64,000 nt of DNA from Treponema sp. (GTDB taxonomy: Bacteria > Spirochaetota > Spirochaetia > Treponematales > Treponemataceae), in the NCBI GenBank assembly GCA_017551545.1, contig JAFZLJ010000126.1:1-64000 (forward strand), in the 5' to 3' direction. The translations under genes were made by a program, and so were the position numbers. Positions 8,356 through 17,567 of this stretch are shown here, in pieces. Within the stretch, counting starts at the first letter, position 1. Each line of letters opens with the position of its first letter. The notes under the pieces are model-generated. The model was not told the DNA's origin and ran no database searches. It saw only the letters and a program-made list of their open reading frames with translations.

Positions 8356-9326
8356 TAATCTATCTCAAAAATCTTATATTCTTCGTATTCAGCTTCAAAG
8401 CGTTCTGTTCGAACTGCCTTTGCCTGCTTTAAAGAAGAATTCTGTTTTGCCATAGAATTAAGTTCTTTTTGAACCTTCTTAATTCTTTCTTTTGGTGAAG
8501 GGTGAGTTGCGCCCCATCCTGTATTGCTTGTTGATTCTTCAATCTGAGAAAGCATATCGAGCATTGCATAAGGGTCATAACCGGCATTCTGCATGATATA
8601 AAGAGCAAGCTTGTCGGCTTCGAATTCCTGTTCTTTTGAGAAACCTGTATTTACAAGTGTTTTTGTTACTTCGTTAGTTGCATCGCTGAAAGTATTAACG
8701 GCTTCCATTACCTGCTTCATTTCTCTGTCAGAAAGAGTTCCACCTGCCCTTGCGTTTGCGGCAACAATACTTGTAACTGCAACAGCTTTTGTTGTATCGC
8801 TAACAGCAGAACGAACACGGCTTGCCTTGATTGCCTGAACACTGTGACCAAGCTGAACATGTGCAATTTCGTGAGCAAGAACGGCTGCAAGTGCATCTTC
8901 AGAATCTGTACATTCAATCAGACCGCGGCTTACAAAAATATGACCACCAGGAGTTGCCATGGCGTTTATTTCATCTGTATCAAGAATTACAACATAATAA
9001 CCTTTGTATAAATAAGGCTTATCTGAATTCATTACGAGAGTCTGACAGATATTGTTCAAGTATGTTGTCATCTGATAGCTTCCGTGATCAATTGGATAAG
9101 TTGTTGCAATAGAAGCTGCTACGGAACGGCCAATGTAATATTCTTCTTCTGGAGTAATATCTTCTGAAGCTTTTTCGATTGACTGAACGCTTGATGTTAT
9201 TGCGTTGAATACTGCAAGCTCTGTGCTTGTGTTATCATCGTCTGGCAAAGTAACGCAGGAAGTGAATCCTGTAAGCATAAAGGCAGCAGCAATTCCAAGA
9301 ATGATTGAAGTGTGTAGGCGTTTCAT
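8355..9326 (-). CDS. M48-family metallopeptidase, lipoprotein
   Basis: Zinc endopeptidase with HEIAHVQLGH as the metal site near residue 152 and the third ligand in EFEADKLAL. The N-terminus is a lipoprotein signal with cleavage before Cys in LTGFTSC, so the enzyme should face the periplasm. Family members of this size (BepA/LoiP type) act in outer-membrane protein quality control; that role is inferred. It is coupled to its neighbours by one-base TAATG overlaps on both sides: SH3 protein upstream, cyclase downstream. Confidence 0.92.
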   Translation of the reverse strand: MKRLHTSIILGIAAAFMLTGFTSCVTLPDDDNTSTELAVFNAITSSVQSIEKASEDITPEEEYYIGRSVAASIATTYPIDHGSYQMTTYLNNICQTLVMNSDKPYLYKGYYVVILDTDEINAMATPGGHIFVSRGLIECTDSEDALAAVLAHEIAHVQLGHSVQAIKASRVRSAVSDTTKAVAVTSIVAANARAGGTLSDREMKQVMEAVNTFSDATNEVTKTLVNTGFSKEQEFEADKLALYIMQNAGYDPYAMLDMLSQIEESTSNTGWGATHPSPKERIKKVQKELNSMAKQNSSLKQAKAVRTERFEAEYEEYKIFEID

Positions 9327-9799
9327 TATTCTGCACCTCCATCATTAAGCTGACCTTCTTTGGCAAATGCAATTGCTTCATACTCATCTGCACCAAGAGA
9401 TTCAATATAATCTACAATATCAAAATTCAGTTCATATTCTTCTGCATAAACAGCCTCAATTGTTTTGTTAAAGCCTTTTCCGGCAAGTGCAATTTCATCG
9501 GCATTTGCAGAAGTTGCGTTTGCTTTATCCTTGATTTTTTTAGTAGTTAATGCAGAAGCCGGGAGCCAGCCTTCGACACTTTTGTCAGATACAAGCTGAA
9601 CATATACCCAGGCTTTTTCTTCTTTAAGAACAATTACTGCCGAAGCATACTCAATTGAACCAACTTTTTTAGAAGAAGCAGCTGGTTTAGCTTTTAAAGG
9701 AGCCGGATCAATAGTTACATACTGTGTTTTTGCCTTTGAAGCGGAAAACATAGGAACCGCAAGACATAAAACAACAAAAAGGATTGTCAATTTTTTCAT
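9326..9799 (-). CDS. Exported SH3-like domain protein
   Basis: Signal peptide MKKLTILFVVLCLAVPMFSAS followed by a bacterial SH3-like fold (about residues 25-85, with PLKAKPAASSKKVGSIEYA and WVYVQLVSDKSVEGWLPASAL). The acidic C-terminal part is unassigned. Such domains bind peptidoglycan or protein ligands in the periplasm. I use the ATG at 9799, preceded by GAGGAAA, rather than the open extension to 9847. First gene of the operon with the M48 peptidase and CHASE2 cyclase, suggesting an envelope-sensing unit. Confidence 0.85.
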   Translation of the reverse strand: MKKLTILFVVLCLAVPMFSASKAKTQYVTIDPAPLKAKPAASSKKVGSIEYASAVIVLKEEKAWVYVQLVSDKSVEGWLPASALTTKKIKDKANATSANADEIALAGKGFNKTIEAVYAEEYELNFDIVDYIESLGADEYEAIAFAKEGQLNDGGAE

Positions 9800-9832
9800 A
9801 GTCGTTTCCTCATATATAATTATAACATAAGT

Positions 9833-9861
9833 TTTACAAAGATACACAAAAAGTTTATAAT
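9833..9861 (+). promoter_or_regulatory. Promoter of the FAD-dependent oxidoreductase gene
   Basis: -35 TTTACA (9833-9838), 17-base spacer, -10 TATAAT (9856-9861). The ATG is at 9875, leaving an mRNA leader of only about six bases with no Shine-Dalgarno. Confidence 0.65.
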
Positions 9862-9874
9862 AATAAAACTATCA

Positions 9875-11500
9875 ATGAAAGAAATTGTTACAATAACCGT
9901 AAAACCGGAACAGGAAAATAATACAAAACTCATTCAAAAACTTGTTGAAAACCAGCTTAAAACGCACGGAAGCAGGAAAAATCTTTTATTAACAAAGCGT
10001 TCTGTTGATGCAAGACACGGACAGGTAAAAATTCACCTTAGATATGAAGTTTATATTGATGAAGAACCACCCTGCAGCAGCAATGCACTTCCTGAATGGA
10101 AAAAAGCAGACGGAAAACATACAGTTGTGATTATTGGGGCTGGTCCTGCGGGACTTTTTGGAGCGTTAAAGCTGCTTGAAAGCGGAATTAAGCCTGTGAT
10201 TATTGAGCGTGGGCCAGACACACAGCAGCGTCGTAAAGATATAGCACTCATAAGCACAAAGGATTTTGTAAACCCTGAAAGTAATTACTGCTTTGGCGAA
10301 GGCGGTGCCGGAACTTTTTCTGACGGAAAATTGTATACAAGATCGAACAAGCGCGGGGATATTGGAAGCATTCTGCGCATTTTCAATGAGTTTGGAGCTG
10401 ATGAAAAGATATTAACAGATGCACACCCTCACATTGGAACAGACAGACTTCCAAAAATCATAAACGCTATGCGCGACAAAATAATTGAGCTTGGCGGAGA
10501 GGTCCATTTTAATACAAAGTGCACAGATTTTATTATTGAAGATGGACGTGTAAAGGGTGTGGTGTGTACCAGCCCTTCGACAAGCTCAGGGACCACGAAC
10601 TTTGCATGTGATGCAGTCCTTCTTGCAACAGGGCATTCTGCGGGTGATATTTACACGCTGCTTGCACGTACTGCCCCGCAAACTCTTGAAGCAAAAACTT
10701 TTGCAATGGGAGTGCGTGTTGAACATCCGCGTGCTGTTATTGACCAGCTTCAGTATCATGGAAAACAAAATGAAAAGGGTGCCGAAAATCTTGGCGCTGC
10801 TGAATACAGAGTTACAACTCAGGTTGAAGGCAGAGGCGTTTATTCCTTCTGTATGTGTCCCGGAGGCTTTGTAGTTCCTTCTGCAAGCGGACCTGATGAA
10901 ATTGTTGTAAACGGAATGTCTGCTGCTGCACGTAATTCTAAATGGTCAAACGCTGCAATTGTTGTAGAAATAAGACCGGAAGATATTCCTCAGGAGTTCC
11001 AGGCTGAAGCTAAGAAAGAAGGCACACCGGCACTTGCAGGCCTTTTGTTCCGTACAAAAATTGAACAGGCTGCAAAGGCAAACGGTAACGGTCAGGCAGC
11101 TCCAGCCCAGCTTTTGCAGGATTTTCTTGCCGGTAAAAAATCGGACCAGGAAGCCCTGCCTCAAACAAGCTACACCCCGGGCATAGTAAGTTCTGCGCTC
11201 AACGAATGGCTTCCTCCTGTAATTTCAAAAAAGCTTGCTCAGGGAATACGCCAGATAGATCAAAGCATGAAAGGCTTTATATGCCCGCAGGCTCTTATGA
11301 TTGCCCCGGAAACAAGAACAAGCACACCGGTACGAATTTTAAGAAACAAAGAAACATTTGAATGTGAAGGATTAAAGGGCCTCTACCCGGCAGGCGAAGG
11401 AAGCGGTTATGCCGGTGGAATTGTTTCAAGTGCAATGGACGGGGAAAATGCAGCGAGCGCAATCTGCAGCGCCCTTCGACAGGCTCAGGGACCCCACTAG
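9875..11500 (+). CDS. NAD(P)/FAD-dependent oxidoreductase, COG2509 type
   Basis: Predicted flavoprotein dehydrogenase of unknown substrate. An N-terminal 80-residue domain (VTITVKPEQ...LLTKRSVDARHG) precedes the dinucleotide-binding VVIIGAGPAGLFGALKL near residue 88. Other family blocks are FGEGGAGTFSDGKLYTR and the C-terminal YPAGEGSGYAGGIVSSAMDG. Repeat C1 is inserted in frame near residue 233 and translated as SPSTSSGT, in what should be a surface loop between a strand and DAVLLATGHSAGD. The last codons (ALRQAQGPH) come from another copy, C2. The 3' end overlaps convergent pth by four bases. Confidence 0.88.
   Translation: MKEIVTITVKPEQENNTKLIQKLVENQLKTHGSRKNLLLTKRSVDARHGQVKIHLRYEVYIDEEPPCSSNALPEWKKADGKHTVVIIGAGPAGLFGALKLLESGIKPVIIERGPDTQQRRKDIALISTKDFVNPESNYCFGEGGAGTFSDGKLYTRSNKRGDIGSILRIFNEFGADEKILTDAHPHIGTDRLPKIINAMRDKIIELGGEVHFNTKCTDFIIEDGRVKGVVCTSPSTSSGTTNFACDAVLLATGHSAGDIYTLLARTAPQTLEAKTFAMGVRVEHPRAVIDQLQYHGKQNEKGAENLGAAEYRVTTQVEGRGVYSFCMCPGGFVVPSASGPDEIVVNGMSAAARNSKWSNAAIVVEIRPEDIPQEFQAEAKKEGTPALAGLLFRTKIEQAAKANGNGQAAPAQLLQDFLAGKKSDQEALPQTSYTPGIVSSALNEWLPPVISKKLAQGIRQIDQSMKGFICPQALMIAPETRTSTPVRILRNKETFECEGLKGLYPAGEGSGYAGGIVSSAMDGENAASAICSALRQAQGPH
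10571..10597 (+). repeat. Repeat family C, copy C1, inside a coding region
   Basis: AGCCCTTCGACAAGCTCAGG followed by GACCACG. It is translated in frame as part of the FAD-dependent oxidoreductase (PSTSSGT). The same unit occurs at 11471, 40314, 47208, 52116 and 59704. Confidence 0.85.
11471..11495 (+). repeat. Repeat family C, copy C2, at a 3' end
   Basis: GCCCTTCGACAGGCTCAGGG plus ACCCC, forming the last codons of the FAD oxidoreductase gene immediately before the convergent pth stop. Confidence 0.85.
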
Positions 11501-12153
11501 ACCAGCTTCTTCTTTCCCCAGGCGTCAATTAATTTCTTTGGCTCAGGCGACAGCAGTAACTTTACTAAAAGCAGATTTGTCTGACTGAATACATTCTGCA
11601 TAATTTCCTGCTGCTCGTCTGTAAAGCGGCTTAGAACATAATCTGCAATTCCAATGTTCGGATTTTCCGGTCTGCCAATTCCAAATCGCAATCGCCAGAA
11701 ATCTGCAGTATTAAGGACAGCTTTTGTAGAACGAAGACCGTTGTGTCCGCCAAGGCCGCCGCTCCATTTAAGGCTTACAAAACCCTGCTCAAGTTCAAGT
11801 TCATCGTGAACAACAAGAATTTCTTCCGGCAGGATTTTATAGAAAGCGGCAACTTCAATTATGCTGTCGCCGCTCAGGTTCATGTATGTCATTGGTTTTA
11901 AGAAATAAATATGTGCAGGTGCGTCTTCAGGAACAAGAACAGGAGTTCCGTCTTTTTTAGAACAAATCTTGTAATCACACGCCCACTGAGAAAGTTCTTG
12001 GGGAGTGCAAGAAGCAATTTCTCCTTTGAACTTACTCTGCCAGCTTAAGCGTGAGGCAAACGGTAGAGAATCTTCAAAATACCAGGCAACATTATGACGG
12101 GTCTTTTCGTATTCCCTGCCATAGTTCCCCAAAAACGCAACAAGCTTTATCAT
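11497..12153 (-). CDS. pth: Peptidyl-tRNA hydrolase
   Basis: Recycles peptidyl-tRNA dropped from ribosomes. The motifs are FLGNYGREYEKTRHNVAW (catalytic His), MNLSGDS, VVHDELELEQG and GGLGGHNGLRST. At 218 residues it is slightly longer than usual because of an insertion around residue 60-75 (SKKDGTPVLVPE). Its ATG overlaps the stop of the DUF4340 gene by four bases (ATGA), so it is translationally coupled to the ABC/Gld-like operon upstream, an unusual setting for a housekeeping gene. Confidence 0.95.
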   Translation of the reverse strand: MIKLVAFLGNYGREYEKTRHNVAWYFEDSLPFASRLSWQSKFKGEIASCTPQELSQWACDYKICSKKDGTPVLVPEDAPAHIYFLKPMTYMNLSGDSIIEVAAFYKILPEEILVVHDELELEQGFVSLKWSGGLGGHNGLRSTKAVLNTADFWRLRFGIGRPENPNIGIADYVLSRFTDEQQEIMQNVFSQTNLLLVKLLLSPEPKKLIDAWGKKKLV

Positions 12154-13073
12154 TTCTGCAAATCTTCCGGTGTCTTCTGGAATCTTGACATATAGTAAGA
12201 TGCAATTTCGAACCAGTAAGGAGACTTATTGCACTTAGCATAGTAAACGTCTGTAGAACCCTGAACTTCAGGATCTGCAGGAACTTTATAAGTGTCAATT
12301 GTAATTGTTCCTTCTGTTGTTCCAAGCTGAACAGAAACGTATGGTTCACCGCCCATATCATCTGTTGTTCCATGCCATTTATTTGTTGTAAGAGAATTAA
12401 AGGAATTAAACCATTCAGCTGCCTTTGAAGCATCAAGAGTGATATTTGTTCCAGAAACACTCCATACAAGGTTTTCTGCATCGCCTGTTCTTGAAACAGC
12501 CCAGGTTTCTTCTCCGGCTGGGGTAACAGAAACAGAAGAAATATTTACAGAATCTACAGAATAAACTGTCTTGGTTCGAAGCTGATCTACTGTCTTGTCA
12601 AAGACATTTCTGTAATCGCCATTTACAAGATAAATATCATTTGAACCGTTTACAGTTGCATAACACTGAATACCTGTTGAAGCATCTTTTCCAAGAGTAA
12701 AGGTTCTTATTTCTTTTCCTGCTTTACTCAGAGTTACCTTGATTGCATTTGCATCATCAAATTCATATTTTGTAACAGATGCTGAATTTGAAAGGCTTGC
12801 AACTCTATCAAGTGCATCAATGCTTTTTGCATAATTAATCATTGTATCTACATTTGACTGAACAGCTTCATATTTTTCACTGTTAATAAACCACTTATCA
12901 TTTTCCTGTACAAGAGAAATGGTTCCATCATACTTTTCAATCAAAATTGAATCCGGAGAATCTGAAAAGCTGAAATTCTTAACAGTGCTTCTTGAACTTA
13001 CAATTATCTGAATAATTCCGACTAATAATAAAACAATGTCGGCTGCAATTAAAACTATTTTTCTTGTTTTCAT
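12150..13073 (-). CDS. DUF4340 domain protein of the Gld-like ABC operon
   Basis: One N-terminal membrane helix (IVLIAADIVLLLVGIIQIIV) followed by a largely beta exported region resembling DUF4340. These proteins accompany GldG-type ABC systems. The exact function is unknown; an envelope role as a periplasmic partner of the transporter is inferred. Start and stop overlap the neighbouring genes by four bases each (ATGA), showing tight operon structure. Confidence 0.78.
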   Translation of the reverse strand: MKTRKIVLIAADIVLLLVGIIQIIVSSRSTVKNFSFSDSPDSILIEKYDGTISLVQENDKWFINSEKYEAVQSNVDTMINYAKSIDALDRVASLSNSASVTKYEFDDANAIKVTLSKAGKEIRTFTLGKDASTGIQCYATVNGSNDIYLVNGDYRNVFDKTVDQLRTKTVYSVDSVNISSVSVTPAGEETWAVSRTGDAENLVWSVSGTNITLDASKAAEWFNSFNSLTTNKWHGTTDDMGGEPYVSVQLGTTEGTITIDTYKVPADPEVQGSTDVYYAKCNKSPYWFEIASYYMSRFQKTPEDLQK

Positions 13074-15139
13074 GCGTTTGCCTCACTTTTTTTGTCATTT
13101 TCAATAAAGCGGTCATCATCTGGATTATAGAATCTGTTGATTCTTGCCTTACGTTTAATTCTCATTCTCCATACAATCAGACCAGCCAAGAGTACAAGAA
13201 CAGCCAGACCATATTCATTGAACAACTGGAAGAAGGTTACCTTTGCTTTTGAATCTGTATTAAGAACATTAATTGAAACACCCTTTGTACGCATTCGGCA
13301 AAGATCTTCATTTCCATTCAAATAATCAATTGCATTTATAATAAGAATACCTACTCCCGAAGAAGCATCGCTTGGGAAAACAGCTGGAGTTGTAATTGCA
13401 GAAGTTCCTGCAACAATAATTTTTCCAGCCTGCTTGCTCTTTGAAAGATGATTAGAAATTGTATAGTCTCCGCTTTCGGCAGCAGCAGAAGGAGCTTCAT
13501 CAAAAGCACTTTCAAATTCACCTTCAAGAAGAACCATAAGCTTTTTCTTTGATAACTGATCATCTGCCGGTGGTTCAAGCATTATAGGATGAAGAATCAG
13601 ACCATCGGCTATTTCTGTCCAGGCTTTGTCGCTTGATTCTACAAGAACTGTTTCTTTTACATTTTTGTTTTCTGCAACTTCAAGCGGGCTGCTCATAAGC
13701 ATAATAACATTTGCAAGGTTTGCAGTAATTGAATTCTTGCTGTTCAAGTTTTCTTTCTGAAGAAGCGGTGCCCAGTACAATTCAAGAATGCCATATTCAG
13801 AATCATAAGTTTCACAGCAGGCTTTATCCATTACAAGCTCGGTTGTACGGGTTACGCCGTATTTTGTCAAAAGTCTGTCTATGTTATTCTGATTTTCATA
13901 ATAGGTTAATGTTTGTCCGTAGTAATAACTATTTTCTACAGTTTCCTGGAAAGGATCTACAAAGAATAATACGTTTCCACCCTTCATGATGAACTGGTCA
14001 ATCTTGTACAATTCTTCTTCTGTGAGATTCTGCTTTGGACCATTAACTATGATGCTTTTCATTGTAGCAGGAATAGAATCTGTAGAAAGGTCTATAGAAA
14101 CAATTTCATACAGTTTTGAAACAGCATCGTAGAAACCCGAAGCACCATCATCTGTTGCAAGATCAAGCTCTCCGTCGCCCACAATATAACCAATCTGAGT
14201 TGGTTTAGAAATGAGGTTCTGAATAGAATCATTTATAGAAGTTTCAATATCATCAAGTCCAACAACTGCGTAATTATTGAAGAATATATCCTGAATCTGA
14301 ACAGGAAGAGTTACAAACTTTTCGCCATATTCTACAACAACACCAATACAACCTGTTTCAAGTTCGCCGTTTCCGTTGCGGTAATTAATAGGCTGAATTC
14401 CATAATGCTGAACATAATCAATAACTTCGGAACCATATGGATGAATTACTGTACATTCAAGCTTATCCATCTTTGCCTTATTAATTGCAGCACACGCTTT
14501 TTCTACAGTTGATTCAACAACGTCTACTCCGGAAATTCTTAAGGCCTTAATAGTATCACTCATAATAACCTTAAGTTGAATTTTATCATCACCTCTAAGA
14601 TTTTCGAGCGATGCTGCTGTATTAATCATTTTTGAAATTGTAGAAGTAAGGCGGTATTCAAAACCGTCTGAGCTTGTAATTGGATCAATAAGTTCAACAC
14701 TGTCGCCATAAGAAATTGCAAGACCCATATAAGTTTGTTTTACGCCAATTTCGTTATTGTTTACTTCCTGAATCTGAATCTGTCGCAGACCATAATTTGC
14801 TGCAAGTTCCTGATTTTCTTCTTTAGACAAATCCATATACGAAACAGTAAAGTTCTTATTTGCTGCACGCTTGTATTCATCAAGTAAATCTTCTACGTAT
14901 TGAGTAATTGCGCTGTACTGTGCAGGGAGCTTTTTATCAAAGAACACTCTGATAGAAACAGGCTCATCAATATTTTTTACAAGAGTTTTGCTGGCCTTTG
15001 AAAGAGAATATGATCTTTGCTTTGTAAGGTCGGCACGAACATATAAATTGCTTCCTACAAAATTAAGGAGAACAAGGAAAATTATAAACAAAACAAAATC
15101 AGAAGCAGAACTTTTAAACCATTCAATTATCTTTTTCAT
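13070..15139 (-). CDS. GldG-like ABC transporter auxiliary protein
   Basis: 689 residues with an N-terminal helix (FVLFIIFLVLLNFVGSNLYV), a long extracytoplasmic domain of the ABC-type uncharacterised family (DUF7088/GldG-like, beginning YSLSKASKTLVKNIDEPVSIRVFFDKKLP) and a C-terminal helix near residue 650 with a basic tail. GldG partners GldA and GldF in gliding bacteroidetes; spirochaetes do not glide, so the system must do something else here. The block GDGELDL...VSKLYEIV...SIIVNGPKQNLTEEE is typical of the family. Confidence 0.85.
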   Translation of the reverse strand: MKKIIEWFKSSASDFVLFIIFLVLLNFVGSNLYVRADLTKQRSYSLSKASKTLVKNIDEPVSIRVFFDKKLPAQYSAITQYVEDLLDEYKRAANKNFTVSYMDLSKEENQELAANYGLRQIQIQEVNNNEIGVKQTYMGLAISYGDSVELIDPITSSDGFEYRLTSTISKMINTAASLENLRGDDKIQLKVIMSDTIKALRISGVDVVESTVEKACAAINKAKMDKLECTVIHPYGSEVIDYVQHYGIQPINYRNGNGELETGCIGVVVEYGEKFVTLPVQIQDIFFNNYAVVGLDDIETSINDSIQNLISKPTQIGYIVGDGELDLATDDGASGFYDAVSKLYEIVSIDLSTDSIPATMKSIIVNGPKQNLTEEELYKIDQFIMKGGNVLFFVDPFQETVENSYYYGQTLTYYENQNNIDRLLTKYGVTRTTELVMDKACCETYDSEYGILELYWAPLLQKENLNSKNSITANLANVIMLMSSPLEVAENKNVKETVLVESSDKAWTEIADGLILHPIMLEPPADDQLSKKKLMVLLEGEFESAFDEAPSAAAESGDYTISNHLSKSKQAGKIIVAGTSAITTPAVFPSDASSGVGILIINAIDYLNGNEDLCRMRTKGVSINVLNTDSKAKVTFFQLFNEYGLAVLVLLAGLIVWRMRIKRKARINRFYNPDDDRFIENDKKSEANA

Positions 15140-15151
15140 TTCTCTTACCTC

Positions 15152-15883
15152 CTACATTTTATTTTTTGTTTCGGTACAAACAGTACACACAAAGAACAAC
15201 GCGGTCAACGAACCAAAATAAAGCAGATCGCGTGTGTCTAAGATTCCTTTTGAAATAGAACCAAAGTGAACAGATGCCGAAATAAATGAGAATAATTTTA
15301 CAATTCCATCAGGCAGGAATACAAGGAACGATTCTATAAAGGTAAGGGCTAAACAAATTGCCATTGCAACTGCAAAAGCAATAATCTGATTTTTAGTAAT
15401 TGAAGAACAGAACAAACCGATTGCACTGTAAGCAGCACAAATAAAGATTGCTCCAAGGTAGCCGCCGATAATCGGGCCGTAATCTGGTGAACCAAATATT
15501 TCTGCAGTAACTACATAGAACAATGTTGGTGCAAGCATGATAAGCGACTCAAAAAATACTGCAAGATATTTACCGGTAACAACATCAAGTTCGCGGACAG
15601 GCAGTGTCATAAGAGTTTCTATAGAACCAACACGTTTTTCTTCAGAGAAGATTCGCATTGTAACTGCCGGAATAAAGAAAGAAAGGAGCATTGGCAGCAA
15701 CGAGAAGAAATTGCGGAGCTCTGCCCTGTTCTGAAGGAAGAAGGTCGAGAAAAAGATTATACCGTTAATGATAAGGAAAAGTCCTGTAACAATATAACCA
15801 ATCGGGCCTGAATAATATGATTGTAATTCCCTGCGCAAAATTACAAAGGCAGGATTTTTTGCTTTAACTTTTTTATCGCTCAT
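15152..15883 (-). CDS. ABC transporter permease (GldF-like ABC-2 type)
   Basis: Six hydrophobic segments in 243 residues, with the ABC-2 pattern FFIPAVTMRIFSEEKRVGSIETLMTLPV between the second and third. This sequence is characteristic of GldF/NosY-like permeases. Its ATG directly follows the stop of the ATPase gene upstream. Substrate unknown. Confidence 0.88.
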   Translation of the reverse strand: MSDKKVKAKNPAFVILRRELQSYYSGPIGYIVTGLFLIINGIIFFSTFFLQNRAELRNFFSLLPMLLSFFIPAVTMRIFSEEKRVGSIETLMTLPVRELDVVTGKYLAVFFESLIMLAPTLFYVVTAEIFGSPDYGPIIGGYLGAIFICAAYSAIGLFCSSITKNQIIAFAVAMAICLALTFIESFLVFLPDGIVKLFSFISASVHFGSISKGILDTRDLLYFGSLTALFFVCTVCTETKNKM

Positions 15884-16807
15884 TTATTTTGCCTCCGTGA
15901 GTGCATGGAATACATCTTCAAGAGTATTAGACTGCATTGCCATTGAATAAATGTCGCAGCCGGAATCAATAAGCTTCTTAACAAGTGCCGGGCGGATTTC
16001 TGCTTCGCCGTTTACAGAAACAACAATTTCGTTGTGACCGTTTTCTACTTTATTTGAAGAAACATTTGAAACACCTTGAACAGCACGTGCAGCGTCTTCT
16101 GCTTTTTTTGCATTTCCGTCAAACTCTACAAATACTGTTGTTGAAGAACCAATGCTGTTTTTAAGATTTTCGATTGAGCTGTCGGCAACAACCTTTCCGC
16201 CTGAAATAATGATGGCGCGTGAACACAAGGTTTCAACTTCGCTCAAAATATGAGTTGAAATAATAACAGTTCTGGTCTTACCAATTTCGCGGATAATTGC
16301 ACGAACATCTTCTACCTGGTTAGGGTCAAGTCCAGATGTAGGTTCATCAAGAATAAGAATTTCAGGGTCGTGCATAAGGGCATGTGCAAGAGAAACACGC
16401 TGTCTGTTACCGCGCGAAAGCTCAGAAATATTTTTACTCATTACTTCTTTGAGTCCGCACTCTTTACAAAGAGCAGGAACTTTTTCTTCTGCATTTTCAC
16501 CATGCATCTGGGCAATGTATTTAAGATAATCTTCAACAATCATCTCGCCATAAAGCTGAGCCGATTCCGGCATATAACCAATTTTCTTTTTTGATTCAAC
16601 TGGCGCTTTTGTAATGTCTTCGCCGTCAATAAAAATCTGACCATCCGAAGGAGCCAGGAATCCTGTAATCATTCGCATAGTTGTAGTTTTTCCGGCACCG
16701 TTAGGTCCAAGCAAACCTACAATCTGCCCGGTCGGTATGGAAAAACTCACATCATTAACCGCACGAAATGTCCCAAAGTTTCGGGATACGTGGGAAACCT
16801 CAATCAT
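15884..16807 (-). CDS. ABC transporter ATPase (GldA-like)
   Basis: First gene of the operon. Walker A GLLGPNGAGKTTTM, signature LSRGNRQRVSLAHAL, Walker B LILDEPTSGLDP and the switch His in IISTHIL are all intact. The C-terminal 80 residues form the regulatory extension seen in GldA-type ATPases. The order ATPase, permease, GldG-like, DUF4340, pth is continuous on the minus strand. Confidence 0.93.
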   Translation of the reverse strand: MIEVSHVSRNFGTFRAVNDVSFSIPTGQIVGLLGPNGAGKTTTMRMITGFLAPSDGQIFIDGEDITKAPVESKKKIGYMPESAQLYGEMIVEDYLKYIAQMHGENAEEKVPALCKECGLKEVMSKNISELSRGNRQRVSLAHALMHDPEILILDEPTSGLDPNQVEDVRAIIREIGKTRTVIISTHILSEVETLCSRAIIISGGKVVADSSIENLKNSIGSSTTVFVEFDGNAKKAEDAARAVQGVSNVSSNKVENGHNEIVVSVNGEAEIRPALVKKLIDSGCDIYSMAMQSNTLEDVFHALTEAK

Positions 16808-16847
16808 ATTTATCCTCCAAATAATATTCTTGCATACAAAACCTTAT

Positions 16848-16926
16848 CGCGACTTTTGCGTAGCAAAACGTCGGTAAGTACGCGACAGCGTACGTCTCAT
16901 TGCGAGCCACAGGTGAAGCAATCCAT
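16848..16926. repeat. Composite palindromic repeat (family B half plus two hairpins)
   Basis: Three stem-loops in series: CTTTTGCGTAGCAAAAC, then GTACGCGACAGCGTAC, then a B-type half element (CATTGCGAGCCACAGGTGAA...GCAATCC). The same architecture, with other stem sequences, is found at 20690-20760, where the third hairpin is family A. The rest of the 16808-17002 gap holds nothing recognisable. Confidence 0.65.
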
Positions 16927-17002
16927 TATATTATAATGAAATTAATCATCTTTGTTAAATAATAATGTGTTATCGCGTGATAGGAATCTGTCAAAAATTA
17001 AA

Positions 17003-17032
17003 TTGACAACTGTAAGAATAAATTTATATAAT
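17003..17032 (+). promoter_or_regulatory. Promoter of lipoprotein gene at 17055
   Basis: Consensus -35 TTGACA (17003-17008), 18-base spacer and -10 TATAAT (17027-17032). A normal leader follows, with AGAGAGG seven bases before the ATG. Confidence 0.75.
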
Positions 17033-17054
17033 CATTAGATATAGAGAGGTTCTT

Positions 17055-17567
17055 ATGAAAAAGTTATTGGTAATTATTCTTTCGGCATTTATTTTGTTTG
17101 CAGGATGTGCATCAAAACCTAAAGCAGCAAAGACACCTGCAGAATCTGACCAGTTATATGCAATTCTTGAACTTGGCGAATATACAATAGAAGAAGTAAA
17201 AGCTTTTACAGATGATCAGGTTGTAGTTCAATATTTATATGAAGAAACCTCTGGCTTAAAAGTAGATTGTATCGACGGCAAGGATTACTATGAAGGAACT
17301 TGTCTTTACGGTATGTCTATGACAGAAATCAAACAGTTAATGGGAGCTGAAAAGTTTTCAGTCTATTGGGCTATCTGTTTTGCAATTACCCAGCTTAAAG
17401 AAGGCGAAGATACACGTTTGATTAAATATATTTTCCCGAACAAAGACTATTTCTTTATAGATATTCAGGGAACCATTCTTGATGATATGGTTATGAAATC
17501 TACTCATAACGATCCTAACGAAATGGTTGATCTTCAAATATGGCTTCCTATATCTTTGGTGAACTAG
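17055..17567 (+). CDS. Lipoprotein of unknown function
   Basis: Signal peptide MKKLLVIILSAFILFAGC with Cys as the lipidation residue, then a 150-residue exported domain rich in acidic and aromatic residues. I recognise no family. The N-terminus GCASKP resembles that of the lipoprotein at 20216 (GCASKK), though the mature domains differ. A strong promoter and ribosome site precede it, so it is probably a single-gene unit; its stop overlaps the convergent permease gene by four bases. Confidence 0.8.
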   Translation: MKKLLVIILSAFILFAGCASKPKAAKTPAESDQLYAILELGEYTIEEVKAFTDDQVVVQYLYEETSGLKVDCIDGKDYYEGTCLYGMSMTEIKQLMGAEKFSVYWAICFAITQLKEGEDTRLIKYIFPNKDYFFIDIQGTILDDMVMKSTHNDPNEMVDLQIWLPISLVN

